From positions 62,001 through 126,000 of the forward strand of contig NZ_WPYP01000010.1 of the NCBI RefSeq assembly GCF_013030985.1: 64,000 nucleotides of DNA. Direction: 5' to 3'. This document shows, piece by piece, positions 34,173 to 43,221 of the stretch. The notes below the pieces were generated by a model. It had not been told where the DNA came from. It saw only the letters and a program-made list of their open reading frames with translations, and did not search any database. A program made the position numbers and the translations under genes. How positions within the stretch are numbered: the stretch's first letter is position 1; every line of letters starts with the position of its first letter. This stretch comes from Ruegeria arenilitoris (GTDB lineage Bacteria; Pseudomonadota; Alphaproteobacteria; Rhodobacterales; Rhodobacteraceae).

Positions 34173-34797
34173 AGGTCAGCCCTCCGAAATAAACGATGGT
34201 GATGATGCCGATCCAGATCAGGTCCAGGAAGTGCCAGAACAGCGCCAGCCGCACCACGCGCGACATCAACAGGTCGGTCAGGCCAAACACCCGCAACTGG
34301 ATGCCCAGCACGATCAGCCACAAACAGCCTGCAGCGACGTGCAACCCGTGCAGCGGCACCAATCCATAAAACGCGGACAAGAACCCGCTGCGCTGGGGGA
34401 TACCGCCCTTTTCAACCATGGCCATGAAGTCCCGGATTTCCAGCACCAGAAAGCTGAGGCCCAAGACCAGCGTCACGCAGAACCAAAATACGATCCGCCA
34501 CCTTGGCAGGTTGTATTTCAACGCCAGCATCGCCAGACCCACGGTCAAACTGCTGGTCAGCAGGATCAGCGTCTGGGCAAAGATGCTGTACAGATCAAAC
34601 AGCTCATGCGGACCCGGCCCCCCCGCCTGCGCGTCGATCATAGTGATGTAGATCGCGAACATCAGGCCGAAATAGACAAGGTCGCTCATCAGAAAGACCC
34701 AAAATCCGAAGGTGACAACCTCGGTGGCCCTGTGGGCACTTTCATGGCGCCGCCCAAGATTCAGGCCGGGATAGCTGTGGGTAGGTGCGCGCTTCAT
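34165..34797 (-). CDS. cyoC: Cytochrome o ubiquinol oxidase subunit III
   Basis: A 210-residue protein with five membrane helices, the size of E. coli CyoC. Family marks are GFWVFLMSDLVYFGLMFA, LLTSSLTVGLAMLA and GLVPLHGLHVAAGCLWL. It overlaps cyoB by 4 bp and cyoD by 8 bp. Part of the terminal oxidase that moves electrons from ubiquinol to oxygen in the inner membrane. Confidence 0.94.
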   Translation of the reverse strand: MKRAPTHSYPGLNLGRRHESAHRATEVVTFGFWVFLMSDLVYFGLMFAIYITMIDAQAGGPGPHELFDLYSIFAQTLILLTSSLTVGLAMLALKYNLPRWRIVFWFCVTLVLGLSFLVLEIRDFMAMVEKGGIPQRSGFLSAFYGLVPLHGLHVAAGCLWLIVLGIQLRVFGLTDLLMSRVVRLALFWHFLDLIWIGIITIVYFGGLTYG

Positions 34798-36878
34798 GTC
34801 ACGGCCTCCAGATCGGGGCGGGCAAGTCCGCGGTTCTCTGGGGCCGTTTCATGGTCGCGATCTACAGGTTTAGAGTTGCGCACCAGATCGAGCCAGGCTT
34901 CGTGTTGTTTACGCACCTCTTCGGCAGGGATGACTTCTTCAAAGTCGGTTTTGAAGGTCCAGACGATGAAAGACGCAAGCATCAGAACCGTCATCAAGGC
35001 CGCCAGCCACCAAATCCACCAAACCAGTGCAAACATCCAGACACCGCTGAACACACACAGGGTAAACCCGATCGCGGTATTGCGCGGCATCGTGATGTCC
35101 TCATAGGCGTCGGGGCTGGGGTAGGCCTCGCCCCGCTCTTTGGCGGCGGCGAAGTTATCGCGGTCTGTCACCTGTGGGATGATGGCAAAGTTATAGGACG
35201 GCGGCGGTGACGGGATCGACCATTCCAGCGTGCGCCCATCCCATGGGTCACCGACGGGCGCGCGGGTATTCTCACGATCCCGGATACTGACCCACAGCTG
35301 GACGAGGATGGACAGCAGCCCGCAGGTGATGATCAAAGCACCGACAATTGCGACGAGCATATAGGGGTGGAAAGAGGCGTCGCTGTAACTGAAGGACCGG
35401 CGCGGCATCCCCATGAGACCCACGAAATAGAGCGGCATGAAGGTCAGCAGGAATCCGACCGTCCAGCACACGACCGATACGCGGCCCCAGAACTCGTTCA
35501 GGCGGAACCCGAAGGCCTTGGGGAACCAGTAGTTATAGGCCGCCAGCAAGCCAAACAGCACCCCCGGCAGCAGCGCGTTGTGGAAATGCGCCACCAGGAA
35601 CAGGGTATTGTGCACCTGATAGTCAACCGTGGGGTTGGCGAGGATCACGCCCGACAACCCGCCGATGACAAACAGCATCAGGAAGGCCAGGCCATACAGC
35701 ATCGGAACGGAAAACCGGATGCGACCGCGGTACAGGGTGGCCATCCAGTCATAGACCTTCACCCCGGTCGGAACCGCGATCAGCATGGTTGCAATGCCAA
35801 ACACCGCATTGATCAGAGCGCTTTGGCCCATGGTGAAGAAATGGTGCAGCCACACGGTAAAGGACAGCACCGCGATACACATGGTGGCTATGACCAGCGA
35901 GTTATATCCGTACAGCCGTTTGGCCGAGAAGGTGGCAAAAACCTCGGAATAGATGCCATAAGCGGGCAGCACCAGCAGGTAGACCTCGGGGTGGCCGAAC
36001 AGCCAGAACAGGTTGGCATAGTTCATCATGTTGCCGCCCAGGTCGTTGGTGAAAAAGTGGAAGTCCAGATACCGGTCCGCGGCCAGCATCAGTGCGGCAA
36101 CACCAAGCGGCGGCATGGCAAAGATGATCAGGATCGAGCTGCTGATGATCGTCCAGCAATACATCGGCAGCCGCATGAACTTCATCCCCGGCGCCCGCAG
36201 CTTGTAGATCGTGACGGCAAAGTTGATCCCTGTCAGCGTGGTACCGATGCCCGAGACGACAATGGCCCAGATCCAGTAATCCGGCCCCACCCCGGGATTG
36301 AATGCCGCGCCGGTATAGGGCGGATAGGCCGTCCAGCCGCCTGTCGAGAAATTGCCCACCACCAGAGATACCATCAGCATCATGCCGGCCGAAACGGTCA
36401 GGCCAAGGCTGATCTGGTTCATCACCGGAAAGGCCACATCCCGCGCGCCGATCATCAGCGGCACCAGATAGTTCGCGACGCCAAAGACAAAGGGCACCGC
36501 GACAAAGAACACCATGATCGTGCCATGGGTGCTGAACAGCTCAGCGAAATGTTCGGCCTCAAGGAACCCGGGACCCGGCCCGGCCGCCTGTTGGGCGCGC
36601 ATGACCACGCCTTCCAGCACACCCCGCGCCAGCATGACGATGGCAAAGACGATATACATGATGCCGATCTTCTTGTGATCGGCGCTGGTCAGCCAGTCGC
36701 GCCATAGCGGCCCCCACAGGCGGAACAAAGTCAGCAGCCCGACCACGGCGATGACACCCACCACCACGATACCTGCGGCCGCGTTCGCCACGATTTCGTT
36801 GGTGTTGGGCGTTTGAATCAGACCGGCAATCGGAAACGCGTCCCAGTTCAGGCGGCCAAAGAACCCGGTATCGGTCAT
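34794..36878 (-). CDS. cyoB: Cytochrome o ubiquinol oxidase subunit I
   Basis: A 694-residue haem-copper oxidase core with about 15 helices. Catalytic residues are visible: the CuB and cross-linked Tyr motif in GHPEVYLLVLPAYGIYSE, the His-His of WLHHFFTMGQ, the K-channel Lys in GVKVYDWMATLYRG and the haem ligands in VAHFHNALLPG. It overlaps cyoA and cyoC by 4 bp each. Confidence 0.96.
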   Translation of the reverse strand: MTDTGFFGRLNWDAFPIAGLIQTPNTNEIVANAAAGIVVVGVIAVVGLLTLFRLWGPLWRDWLTSADHKKIGIMYIVFAIVMLARGVLEGVVMRAQQAAGPGPGFLEAEHFAELFSTHGTIMVFFVAVPFVFGVANYLVPLMIGARDVAFPVMNQISLGLTVSAGMMLMVSLVVGNFSTGGWTAYPPYTGAAFNPGVGPDYWIWAIVVSGIGTTLTGINFAVTIYKLRAPGMKFMRLPMYCWTIISSSILIIFAMPPLGVAALMLAADRYLDFHFFTNDLGGNMMNYANLFWLFGHPEVYLLVLPAYGIYSEVFATFSAKRLYGYNSLVIATMCIAVLSFTVWLHHFFTMGQSALINAVFGIATMLIAVPTGVKVYDWMATLYRGRIRFSVPMLYGLAFLMLFVIGGLSGVILANPTVDYQVHNTLFLVAHFHNALLPGVLFGLLAAYNYWFPKAFGFRLNEFWGRVSVVCWTVGFLLTFMPLYFVGLMGMPRRSFSYSDASFHPYMLVAIVGALIITCGLLSILVQLWVSIRDRENTRAPVGDPWDGRTLEWSIPSPPPSYNFAIIPQVTDRDNFAAAKERGEAYPSPDAYEDITMPRNTAIGFTLCVFSGVWMFALVWWIWWLAALMTVLMLASFIVWTFKTDFEEVIPAEEVRKQHEAWLDLVRNSKPVDRDHETAPENRGLARPDLEAVT

Positions 36879-37837
36879 TGCGTGGCCTCCTGTCCAAACT
36901 CAACCGTTCCCGGCTGTTGGTCCACCGGCAGAGGTTGCCCGCCGTGATAACGATGCAGAATGGACTGAAACAGATCTCCGTCCTCCAGCGTGAAATACAA
37001 AGCGTTGAGCGGCATGAGGGCGGTTCCCAATGCCGCCTGCACCTCATCCCGGTCCGTGCGCATGGCCAGCGTGCGGTACGTATCCTCGTTCAACGGAATG
37101 CCATTGGTGCGGACGCTTTCGACCCAGGCATTGAAATCTTCGGTCTGCATGGCCTGGGTCAGGAACTTCTGCTTGGTGAAACCACGGCCATTATACTGCG
37201 TGTTTTCGCCCTGCATCGTCTTGGGCGCGTCCGCCACCAGATGCAGTTTTGTCGTCATCCCGGGCATGGCATAGATCTGCCCTGCCAAGGCTGGGATCAT
37301 GAAGGACTGCATAACCGTGTCCGTGGTCAGCGTCATCGCAACCTGTTGTTTGACCGGAATTCCAAACTCGCCGACGGTGGCGATACCGAGGTCGGGGTAA
37401 ATGAACAGCCATTTCCAATCGAGGCCGACGACCTGAACATTCAGCGCCGGGGTCTCACCGAAAGCCGCCGAATAAGGGTCCAGCCGGTGCGTCGCTTTCC
37501 AAAGGTAGAAAGACAACAGCGCAACGATCACCATCGGGACGCCCCACATGACGAATTCCAACTTGGCGGAAAAATCCCATTTCGGCCGATAGGCGGCCGT
37601 TCCACCATTGCGTCGCCGATACCGCAGGGCAATCAACGGCACCAGAACAAGCACCGGAAGCACTGCAACCATGATCAGAACGGTCGCCCGCAACAGATGG
37701 GTTTTCTGGACAGCCGCAATCGGGCCCTGAGGGTCCATGAAACTGTCGGCCGCCCACGCCATCTGCGCTGAAGCGACCACGCTTGCGGCCACTACCAGCA
37801 CTGCCGGTGCCGCTGATGAAGGTCTGAGTAAGGCCAC
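36875..37837 (-). CDS. cyoA: Cytochrome o ubiquinol oxidase subunit II
   Basis: About 320 residues: signal peptide ending near MAWA, two membrane helices and a periplasmic cupredoxin domain. QVVGLDWKWLFIYPD, SFMIPALAGQIYAMPGMTT and the lack of CuA cysteine ligands identify a quinol rather than cytochrome c oxidase. The GTG at 37837 is preferred because AGAGGA lies about 9 nt upstream and a clean signal peptide follows; a TTG at 37912 would add 25 residues. No lipobox Cys is seen, unlike E. coli CyoA. Confidence 0.93.
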   Translation of the reverse strand: MALLRPSSAAPAVLVVAASVVASAQMAWAADSFMDPQGPIAAVQKTHLLRATVLIMVAVLPVLVLVPLIALRYRRRNGGTAAYRPKWDFSAKLEFVMWGVPMVIVALLSFYLWKATHRLDPYSAAFGETPALNVQVVGLDWKWLFIYPDLGIATVGEFGIPVKQQVAMTLTTDTVMQSFMIPALAGQIYAMPGMTTKLHLVADAPKTMQGENTQYNGRGFTKQKFLTQAMQTEDFNAWVESVRTNGIPLNEDTYRTLAMRTDRDEVQAALGTALMPLNALYFTLEDGDLFQSILHRYHGGQPLPVDQQPGTVEFGQEATQ

Positions 37838-38020
37838 GCCTGATCGTCCTCTTCTGCCTTCGTTTCGGCCAACTATCGGCAGAGTCACAAAATTTCTCAA
37901 GGTTTTTTCCAAAACCGTCGATTGTCCCCAGCGTCACCTGAACACCCAAAGCTATAGGATTTTACAAAACGCCACCAATGCCGCGGTTGACTTGACCCTA
38001 CAGGCACGCGACACATTCCA

Positions 38021-39256
38021 GTGATGCGTTGGATTGTTCTTGCCCTCAGCCTGTGGTGCCTTTCGACAAGCGCCTCTGCGCAGGACCGCGCTGCAGTTGA
38101 GCGGCAGTTTCAGGCCTGGTTGAACGAAACGGTCTGGCCACAAGCCAGGGCGAAAGGCGTCTCACGCAGGACCATGAAGCGGGCCTTTGACGGGGTGACG
38201 CTCAATTGGAAACTGCCGGATCTTGTACCGCCCGGCCAAACGGCGCAGACGCCCAAACAGCAAAAACAGGCTGAGTTCGGGTCGCCCGGGCGCTATTTCA
38301 ACGCAGGTTCCGTTCAGGGGGCCACCGCCACAGGGCGGCAGATGGCGCGCCGCCACGCAGCAACGCTGGCGCGGGTTGAGACCGAAACCGGAGTTCCCGG
38401 ACGGATCATTCTGGCGATCTGGGGCCGTGAAAGCGGATATGGTCAGGTTCCCATCCGCCACAACGCGTTTCAGGTGCTGGGCACCAAAGGGTTCATGAGC
38501 ACCCGCTCGGACTATTTCACCAAGGAACTGATCGCCGCTTTGCAAATCGCCGAGGCCGGGCACGCCCCGTCCAGCTCGTTGAAAAGCAGCTGGGCAGGTG
38601 CGTTGGGCCAACCGCAATTCATGCCCTCGAACTTTCTGACTTATGCGGCGGATGGCAACGGTGATGGGCGATCCGATATCTGGGCCTCACCCGAGGATAC
38701 AATCGCGTCGATTGGGAACTTTCTGTCGCAACATGGCTGGATCGCCGGGCGCGATTGGGGTTTTGAAGTAACCGTCCCGCCCTCGGTTTCCTGTGCCTTG
38801 GAAGGGCCGGACCAGGGCAAGCCCATTCGGGACTGGGCGGCGATGGGCATAACCCGTGTGTCAGGCAAACCGTTTCCGAAACATGAACTGCCGGGCGAAG
38901 GCTTCCTGATGATGCCCGCAGGACGCAATGGCCCCGCCTTCATCGTCACACCGAATTTCTACGTTCTGAAGGACTACAACAAAAGCGACCTCTACGCCCT
39001 GTTCGTCGGCCATGTCGGAGACCGCATTCAATATGGCGTCGGAGATTTCAGAGCCCGCTGGGGCAAGGTCGGCAATCTGTACCGGGCTGATGTGGCCGCT
39101 ATGCAGAGGGCTTTGGAACGCCAGGGCCATGATGTCGGCGGCGCGGACGGGTTGCCCGGATTCAAGACGCGCCGTTCGATCGGACGCTGGCAACAGGCCA
39201 CGGGTCGCACCCCGACCTGCTTTCCCGAGGCCCCCATGAAATCCGCCCTGAAATAG
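38021..39256 (+). CDS. Lytic murein transglycosylase, MltB family
   Basis: A 411-residue periplasmic enzyme with a signal peptide ending near SASA. The catalytic Glu lies in IWGRESGYGQ, followed by the substrate-binding NAFQVLGT and GALGQPQFMPSNF of SLT/MltB enzymes. The C-terminal ~60 residues are a PG_binding_1 domain. It cleaves the glycan backbone of peptidoglycan with formation of 1,6-anhydromuramic ends. No lipobox is seen, so it is probably soluble. A start 3 bp later (second ATG) is equally possible. Confidence 0.92.
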   Translation: MMRWIVLALSLWCLSTSASAQDRAAVERQFQAWLNETVWPQARAKGVSRRTMKRAFDGVTLNWKLPDLVPPGQTAQTPKQQKQAEFGSPGRYFNAGSVQGATATGRQMARRHAATLARVETETGVPGRIILAIWGRESGYGQVPIRHNAFQVLGTKGFMSTRSDYFTKELIAALQIAEAGHAPSSSLKSSWAGALGQPQFMPSNFLTYAADGNGDGRSDIWASPEDTIASIGNFLSQHGWIAGRDWGFEVTVPPSVSCALEGPDQGKPIRDWAAMGITRVSGKPFPKHELPGEGFLMMPAGRNGPAFIVTPNFYVLKDYNKSDLYALFVGHVGDRIQYGVGDFRARWGKVGNLYRADVAAMQRALERQGHDVGGADGLPGFKTRRSIGRWQQATGRTPTCFPEAPMKSALK

Positions 39257-39661
39257 GAGCGATTCGCACTGTCCCCTACGTCACCTTGCCGGCAAAATCC
39301 CCTTCTTCGGGGCAAGCACAAATCGCGACCTTCACAAAAGTGTTAAGAACCGCTGAAGTTTCCTCATTATATTTCGGAACCGCCCCGGGTTTTATTCACA
39401 ATCCACCTATAGTTGCCTATTTTTCAGGCAAAGGCTTTATCCTTTTTCGAAATAGTGCCACCTTCGGCGGCAGTGAAAGGCGACTTTCGCAACCACGTTC
39501 CCGACTGCAAACCGAAAGACTGCGACGCGGTGTTCATTGCGATCTGAAAAAGCAAAATTCGAACAAGTCCCGGTCTCGACCAGAGTCGGACAAACAAGGT
39601 GGCCAGCAGCCATCCTGAATGGATGCGCGCGCCTTGCCTCTAAAAAAATGGGAGTAGAAAA
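39257..39661 (+). other. Intergenic region upstream of oppA
   Basis: These 405 bases hold no supported gene. The stretch 39330-39460 is clearly AT-richer than its surroundings and probably contains the opp operon promoter. A 110-codon frame at 39286-39618 has basic, low-complexity content and no ribosome-binding site. The end provides GGGAG 7 nt before the oppA ATG. Confidence 0.5.
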
Positions 39662-41290
39662 ATGAACAAGTATATTCGTACATCTCTGGCGGGGCTGTTG
39701 ACCTCGACCATGATTACCGGTGCTGCCTTTGCGGCAGGAACCCATCCTGAAACCGGCGAGGCGCTGGCGGACGACCAGACCTTCATCTATCGCCTCGGCG
39801 ACGAACACAGCTCGGTCGACCCGCAGGTAGTTGAAGATACATACGGTGCCGAAATCACCCGTGACCTGTTCGAAGGGCTGATGAACCAGGACGAAGACGG
39901 TAATCTGGTTCCCGGTGTTGCCACCGGCTTTACCACAAACGACACCAAAGACGTGTATACCTTCACCCTTCGTGACAATGCCAAGTGGTCCAACGGCGAT
40001 CCGGTGACCGCAGGCGATTTTGTTTATGCCTGGAAACGCGCCGTCGATCCTGCCCTGTCCTCGCCTTATGCGTGGTTCATGGAGCTGATGTCGATCGAGA
40101 ACGCTGCCGAAATTATCGCTGGTGAAAAGCCGATTGACGAGCTGGGTGTCAAGGCCATCGACGATCACACGCTAGAAGTCACCCTGAGCGCACCACTGCC
40201 GTATTTCCCGCAGATGACCACGCACTCAACCACTTTCCCGGCCCCACAAAAAGTGATCGAGGAACATGGCGACGCCTGGACCCGGCCTGAAAATATCGTC
40301 TCGAACGGTGCCTATATCTGGACCGAACATCTGCCTCAGGAACGCTCGGTACGTGAGCGTAACGAACTTTACTGGGACAATGAAAACACGATCTTGGACA
40401 AAGTCGTGACGCTGGTCATCAACGACGAAAACGTCGCTTTGACCCGCTATCTGGCAGGTGAACTGGACCGCACCGAAGTTCCTGCAGGGCAGTTTCCCCG
40501 CCTGAGCCAGGAACACCCGGATCAGGCCATCAGCTTCCCGCGTCTGTGTAACTACTATTACACATTCAACCTGACGGAAGACGGCCCAGAAGCGTTCAAG
40601 GATCCCAATGTCCGTCAGGCGCTGTCACTGGCCGTTGATCGCGAGATCATCACCGAAAAAGTCATGGCTGGCGGCCAGCCCCAAGCCTACACCTTTGCCC
40701 CCGAAGCGACCGCTGGCTTTACCGTCCCCGAGGTCGAGATGGCCTCGATGACCCAGCCCGAGCGGGATGAGCTTGCCAAGGAACTGCTGGCCGCTGCTGG
40801 TTACGGCCCTGACAATCCGCTGAGCTTTGAGATGGTCTACAACACCAACGAAGACCACAAGAAAGTCGCCGTGGCCCTGAGCCAGATGTGGAAGCAGAAG
40901 CTGGGTGTGAATGTCGAGCTGGCCAACATGGAATGGAAAGTATTCCTGGAAGAGCGCGGCAACCAGAACTTTGATCTGGCCCGTGGTGCATGGTGTGGCG
41001 ACTATAACGAAGCCTCGACCTTCCTGGACCTGCTGCAGTCGCAATCCGGCTATAACGACGGCAAGTACAGCAATGCGCGCGTTGACGAGTTGCTGGCTCA
41101 GGCCAAAACCGCAGATGACCCGGCCCCTCTGTATACCGAGGTTGAGCGTATCATCGCGCAGGAAACCCCTGTGATCCCGATCTATCACTATGCTGGCGTC
41201 TACATGATGGACACCGATGTCGGGAACTGGCCGATCAATAACGTCGAGCAGAACTGGTACTCGAAGAATCTCTACAAGCTCGCTGAATAA
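39662..41290 (+). CDS. oppA: Peptide ABC transporter, substrate-binding protein (OppA-type)
   Basis: A 542-residue periplasmic protein with signal peptide (cut near AAFA). The SBP_bac_5 signature regions are seen: LGDEHSSVDPQVVEDTYGAEI, LFEGLMNQDEDG, FTLRDNAKWSNGDPVTAGDFVYAWKRAVDP and VRQALSLAVDRE. These are close to oligopeptide-binding OppA/MppA. It heads the operon oppA-B-C-DF and is separated from oppB by 66 bp holding a strong hairpin. Confidence 0.94.
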   Translation: MNKYIRTSLAGLLTSTMITGAAFAAGTHPETGEALADDQTFIYRLGDEHSSVDPQVVEDTYGAEITRDLFEGLMNQDEDGNLVPGVATGFTTNDTKDVYTFTLRDNAKWSNGDPVTAGDFVYAWKRAVDPALSSPYAWFMELMSIENAAEIIAGEKPIDELGVKAIDDHTLEVTLSAPLPYFPQMTTHSTTFPAPQKVIEEHGDAWTRPENIVSNGAYIWTEHLPQERSVRERNELYWDNENTILDKVVTLVINDENVALTRYLAGELDRTEVPAGQFPRLSQEHPDQAISFPRLCNYYYTFNLTEDGPEAFKDPNVRQALSLAVDREIITEKVMAGGQPQAYTFAPEATAGFTVPEVEMASMTQPERDELAKELLAAAGYGPDNPLSFEMVYNTNEDHKKVAVALSQMWKQKLGVNVELANMEWKVFLEERGNQNFDLARGAWCGDYNEASTFLDLLQSQSGYNDGKYSNARVDELLAQAKTADDPAPLYTEVERIIAQETPVIPIYHYAGVYMMDTDVGNWPINNVEQNWYSKNLYKLAE

Positions 41291-41305
41291 TCGTCTTTGA
41301 ACCAC

Positions 41306-41335
41306 GCCCTGTCCCGAGATCGCTCGGGGCAGGGC
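41306..41335 (+). other. Stable stem-loop between oppA and oppB
   Basis: A 13-bp stem (GCCCTGTCCCGAG / CTCGGGGCAGGGC, one G-U pair) closed by a 4-base loop ATCG lies 15 bp after the oppA stop. No T-run follows, so it is unlikely to be a full terminator. Such hairpins stabilise the 3' end of binding-protein mRNA and cause higher expression of the binding protein than of the membrane genes. Confidence 0.75.
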
Positions 41336-41356
41336 CAATAAACATGGGGGCATGAA

Positions 41357-42280
41357 ATGCTTGCCTATAGTCTACGGCGATTGCTGATCGCCATTCCGAC
41401 GATACTGTTGCTGATCGTCGCCTGTTTCTTTCTGATGCACTTTGCGCCCGGCGGGCCCTTCACGTCAGAGCGGCCCTTGCCGCCGGCGGTTCTGGCCAAT
41501 ATCGAGGCGCGTTACGGGCTGGACCAACCACTGTGGAAGCAGCTCTGGGACTACCTGTACAACATCGTGGTGCATTTCGACTTCGGCCCGTCCTTCAAAT
41601 TCAAGGACCGGGACGTGAATGACATCATCGCGCAGGGTTTCCCGATTTCGCTGACCTATGGCTCGTTGTCCTTCCTTGTGGCCACCGTCATCGGTGTGGT
41701 TCTGGGGATTGCCGCTGCGATCAAGCACAACAGCTGGATCGACTATTTTGCCGTGGGGCTGGGGATCGCCGCGCAGGCGCTGCCGAACTTCATCATGGGC
41801 CCGATCCTGATCCTGACCTTTACCCTGTGGCTGGGATGGTTGCCGGGTGGCGGCTGGCACGGCGGACAGTGGCAATACCTGATCATGCCTGTGATCGCAC
41901 TGGCGACCTCTTACATGGGGTCGATCGCGCGGATCACACGGTCTTCGATGCTTGAGGTTCTGAACTCGAACTTCATCCGCACAGCCCGGGCCAAAGGTCT
42001 ACCGACCAGAACCGTCATCTGGCGTCATGCGCTGAAGCCGACCCTTCTGCCCGTTGTGTCCTATCTTGGGCCAGTCTTTGTCTACGTGCTGACCGGATCA
42101 GTCTTTGTCGACATCTACTTCTCGACTGGTGGTCTGGGTCAGGCCTATGTCGGCTCGGCCCTGTCGCGGGACTATGCGGTGCTGCTGGGGGTTACGATCC
42201 TATATGGCGCGCTGACCGTTATCGTGAACTTGCTGACCGACCTGGCCTATGCCTGGTTCGATCCGAAAATCCGGTACTGA
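41357..42280 (+). CDS. oppB: Peptide ABC transporter permease OppB
   Basis: A 307-residue inner-membrane permease with six helices. N-terminal YSLRRLLIAIPTILLLIVACFFL and the EAA-type loop TARAKGLPTRTVIWRHALKPTLLPV are characteristic of OppB/DppB. A GGGGGC ribosome-binding site precedes the ATG. It pairs with OppC to form the peptide channel. Confidence 0.95.
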   Translation: MLAYSLRRLLIAIPTILLLIVACFFLMHFAPGGPFTSERPLPPAVLANIEARYGLDQPLWKQLWDYLYNIVVHFDFGPSFKFKDRDVNDIIAQGFPISLTYGSLSFLVATVIGVVLGIAAAIKHNSWIDYFAVGLGIAAQALPNFIMGPILILTFTLWLGWLPGGGWHGGQWQYLIMPVIALATSYMGSIARITRSSMLEVLNSNFIRTARAKGLPTRTVIWRHALKPTLLPVVSYLGPVFVYVLTGSVFVDIYFSTGGLGQAYVGSALSRDYAVLLGVTILYGALTVIVNLLTDLAYAWFDPKIRY

Positions 42281-42290
42281 GGGGCTGGCA

Positions 42291-43220
42291 ATGCTTGGAA
42301 AATCACAAAAAGCCGCCCAACTGGCTGATGATGTCACCGACTTCACGGTCATTCAGGGGCGTTCTCTGTGGCAGGACGCACGGATGCGGTTCGTCCGCAA
42401 CAAAGCCGCGATGGCGAGTGTGTTCATACTGGGGCTGATCGTTCTGTTCACGATCATCGGTCCGTATTTCGCCGTTTGGAGCAACGAGGAAATTGACTGG
42501 AACGTCATGGGCGACGTAGCCGGCATGGGAATGCCCTCAATCGAAACCGGGCACTATTTCGGCGTCGACGATCTGGGACGCGACCTTTACAGCCGCGTCA
42601 TTCAGGCCACCACAACATCGCTGCTGGTCGGGCTGATCGGGGCGGCAACCGCGCTGATTGTCGGCACCTGCTATGGGATCGCCGCCGGATATATTGGCGG
42701 GCGCACCGACAGCGTCATGATGCGTTTCGTCGATATCTTGCTGGCGATTCCGGCCACATTGATCGTCATCTTGCTGCTGGTCGTGGCGGGGCGGTCGTTC
42801 TTCATGTTGTTCATCGCGCTTGGTGCGGTGGGCTGGCTGACCATGGCGCGGATCGTGAGGGGGCAAACCCTGACCTTGAAGAACCGTGAGTTCATTGAGG
42901 CCGCCCGCGCCGCCGGTGTCAGCGAGTTCACCATCATGTATCGCCATATCCTGCCCAACTTGCTGGGTGTGGTAATCGTCTATGCCTCGCTATTGGTGCC
43001 GGAAATGATCCTGATGGAAAGCTTCATCTCGTTCCTTGGGTTGGGGATTTCGGAACCCTACACCTCGCTGGGTCGACTGATCGCCGAAGGTGCAGGAACC
43101 ATGGCCTATGGCACCCTGTGGCAGTTGATGTTCCCCCTGACAATCTATGTCGCCATCATCATCTCGATGTTCTTCATCGGTGATGGTTTGCGTGACGCTC
43201 TGGACCCGAAGGATCGCTGA
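42291..43220 (+). CDS. oppC: Peptide ABC transporter permease OppC
   Basis: A 309-residue permease with the OppC N-terminal extension before the first helix ([21 protein letters not shown]), [14 protein letters not shown], and the EAA loop [21 protein letters not shown]. The start is ATG 42291, with GAGGGG 8 nt upstream; the frame extends into oppB. It lies 1 bp before the ATPase gene. Confidence 0.95.
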   Translation: MLGKSQKAAQLADDVTDFTVIQGRSLWQDARMRFVRNKAAMASVFILGLIVLFTIIGPYFAVWSNEEIDWNVMGDVAGMGMPSIETGHYFGVDDLGRDLYSRVIQATTTSLLVGLIGAATALIVGTCYGIAAGYIGGRTDSVMMRFVDILLAIPATLIVILLLVVAGRSFFMLFIALGAVGWLTMARIVRGQTLTLKNREFIEAARAAGVSEFTIMYRHILPNLLGVVIVYASLLVPEMILMESFISFLGLGISEPYTSLGRLIAEGAGTMAYGTLWQLMFPLTIYVAIIISMFFIGDGLRDALDPKDR

Positions 43221-43221
43221 T

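Noticed and set aside
35367-36707. 446-codon plus-strand frame
   Set aside because: It is the antisense shadow of cyoB; the composition (His, Gln, Asp, Arg rich) is typical of such GC-rich shadows.
39286-39618. 110-codon frame upstream of oppA
   Set aside because: No ribosome-binding site, no domain, and it lies across the AT-rich promoter region.
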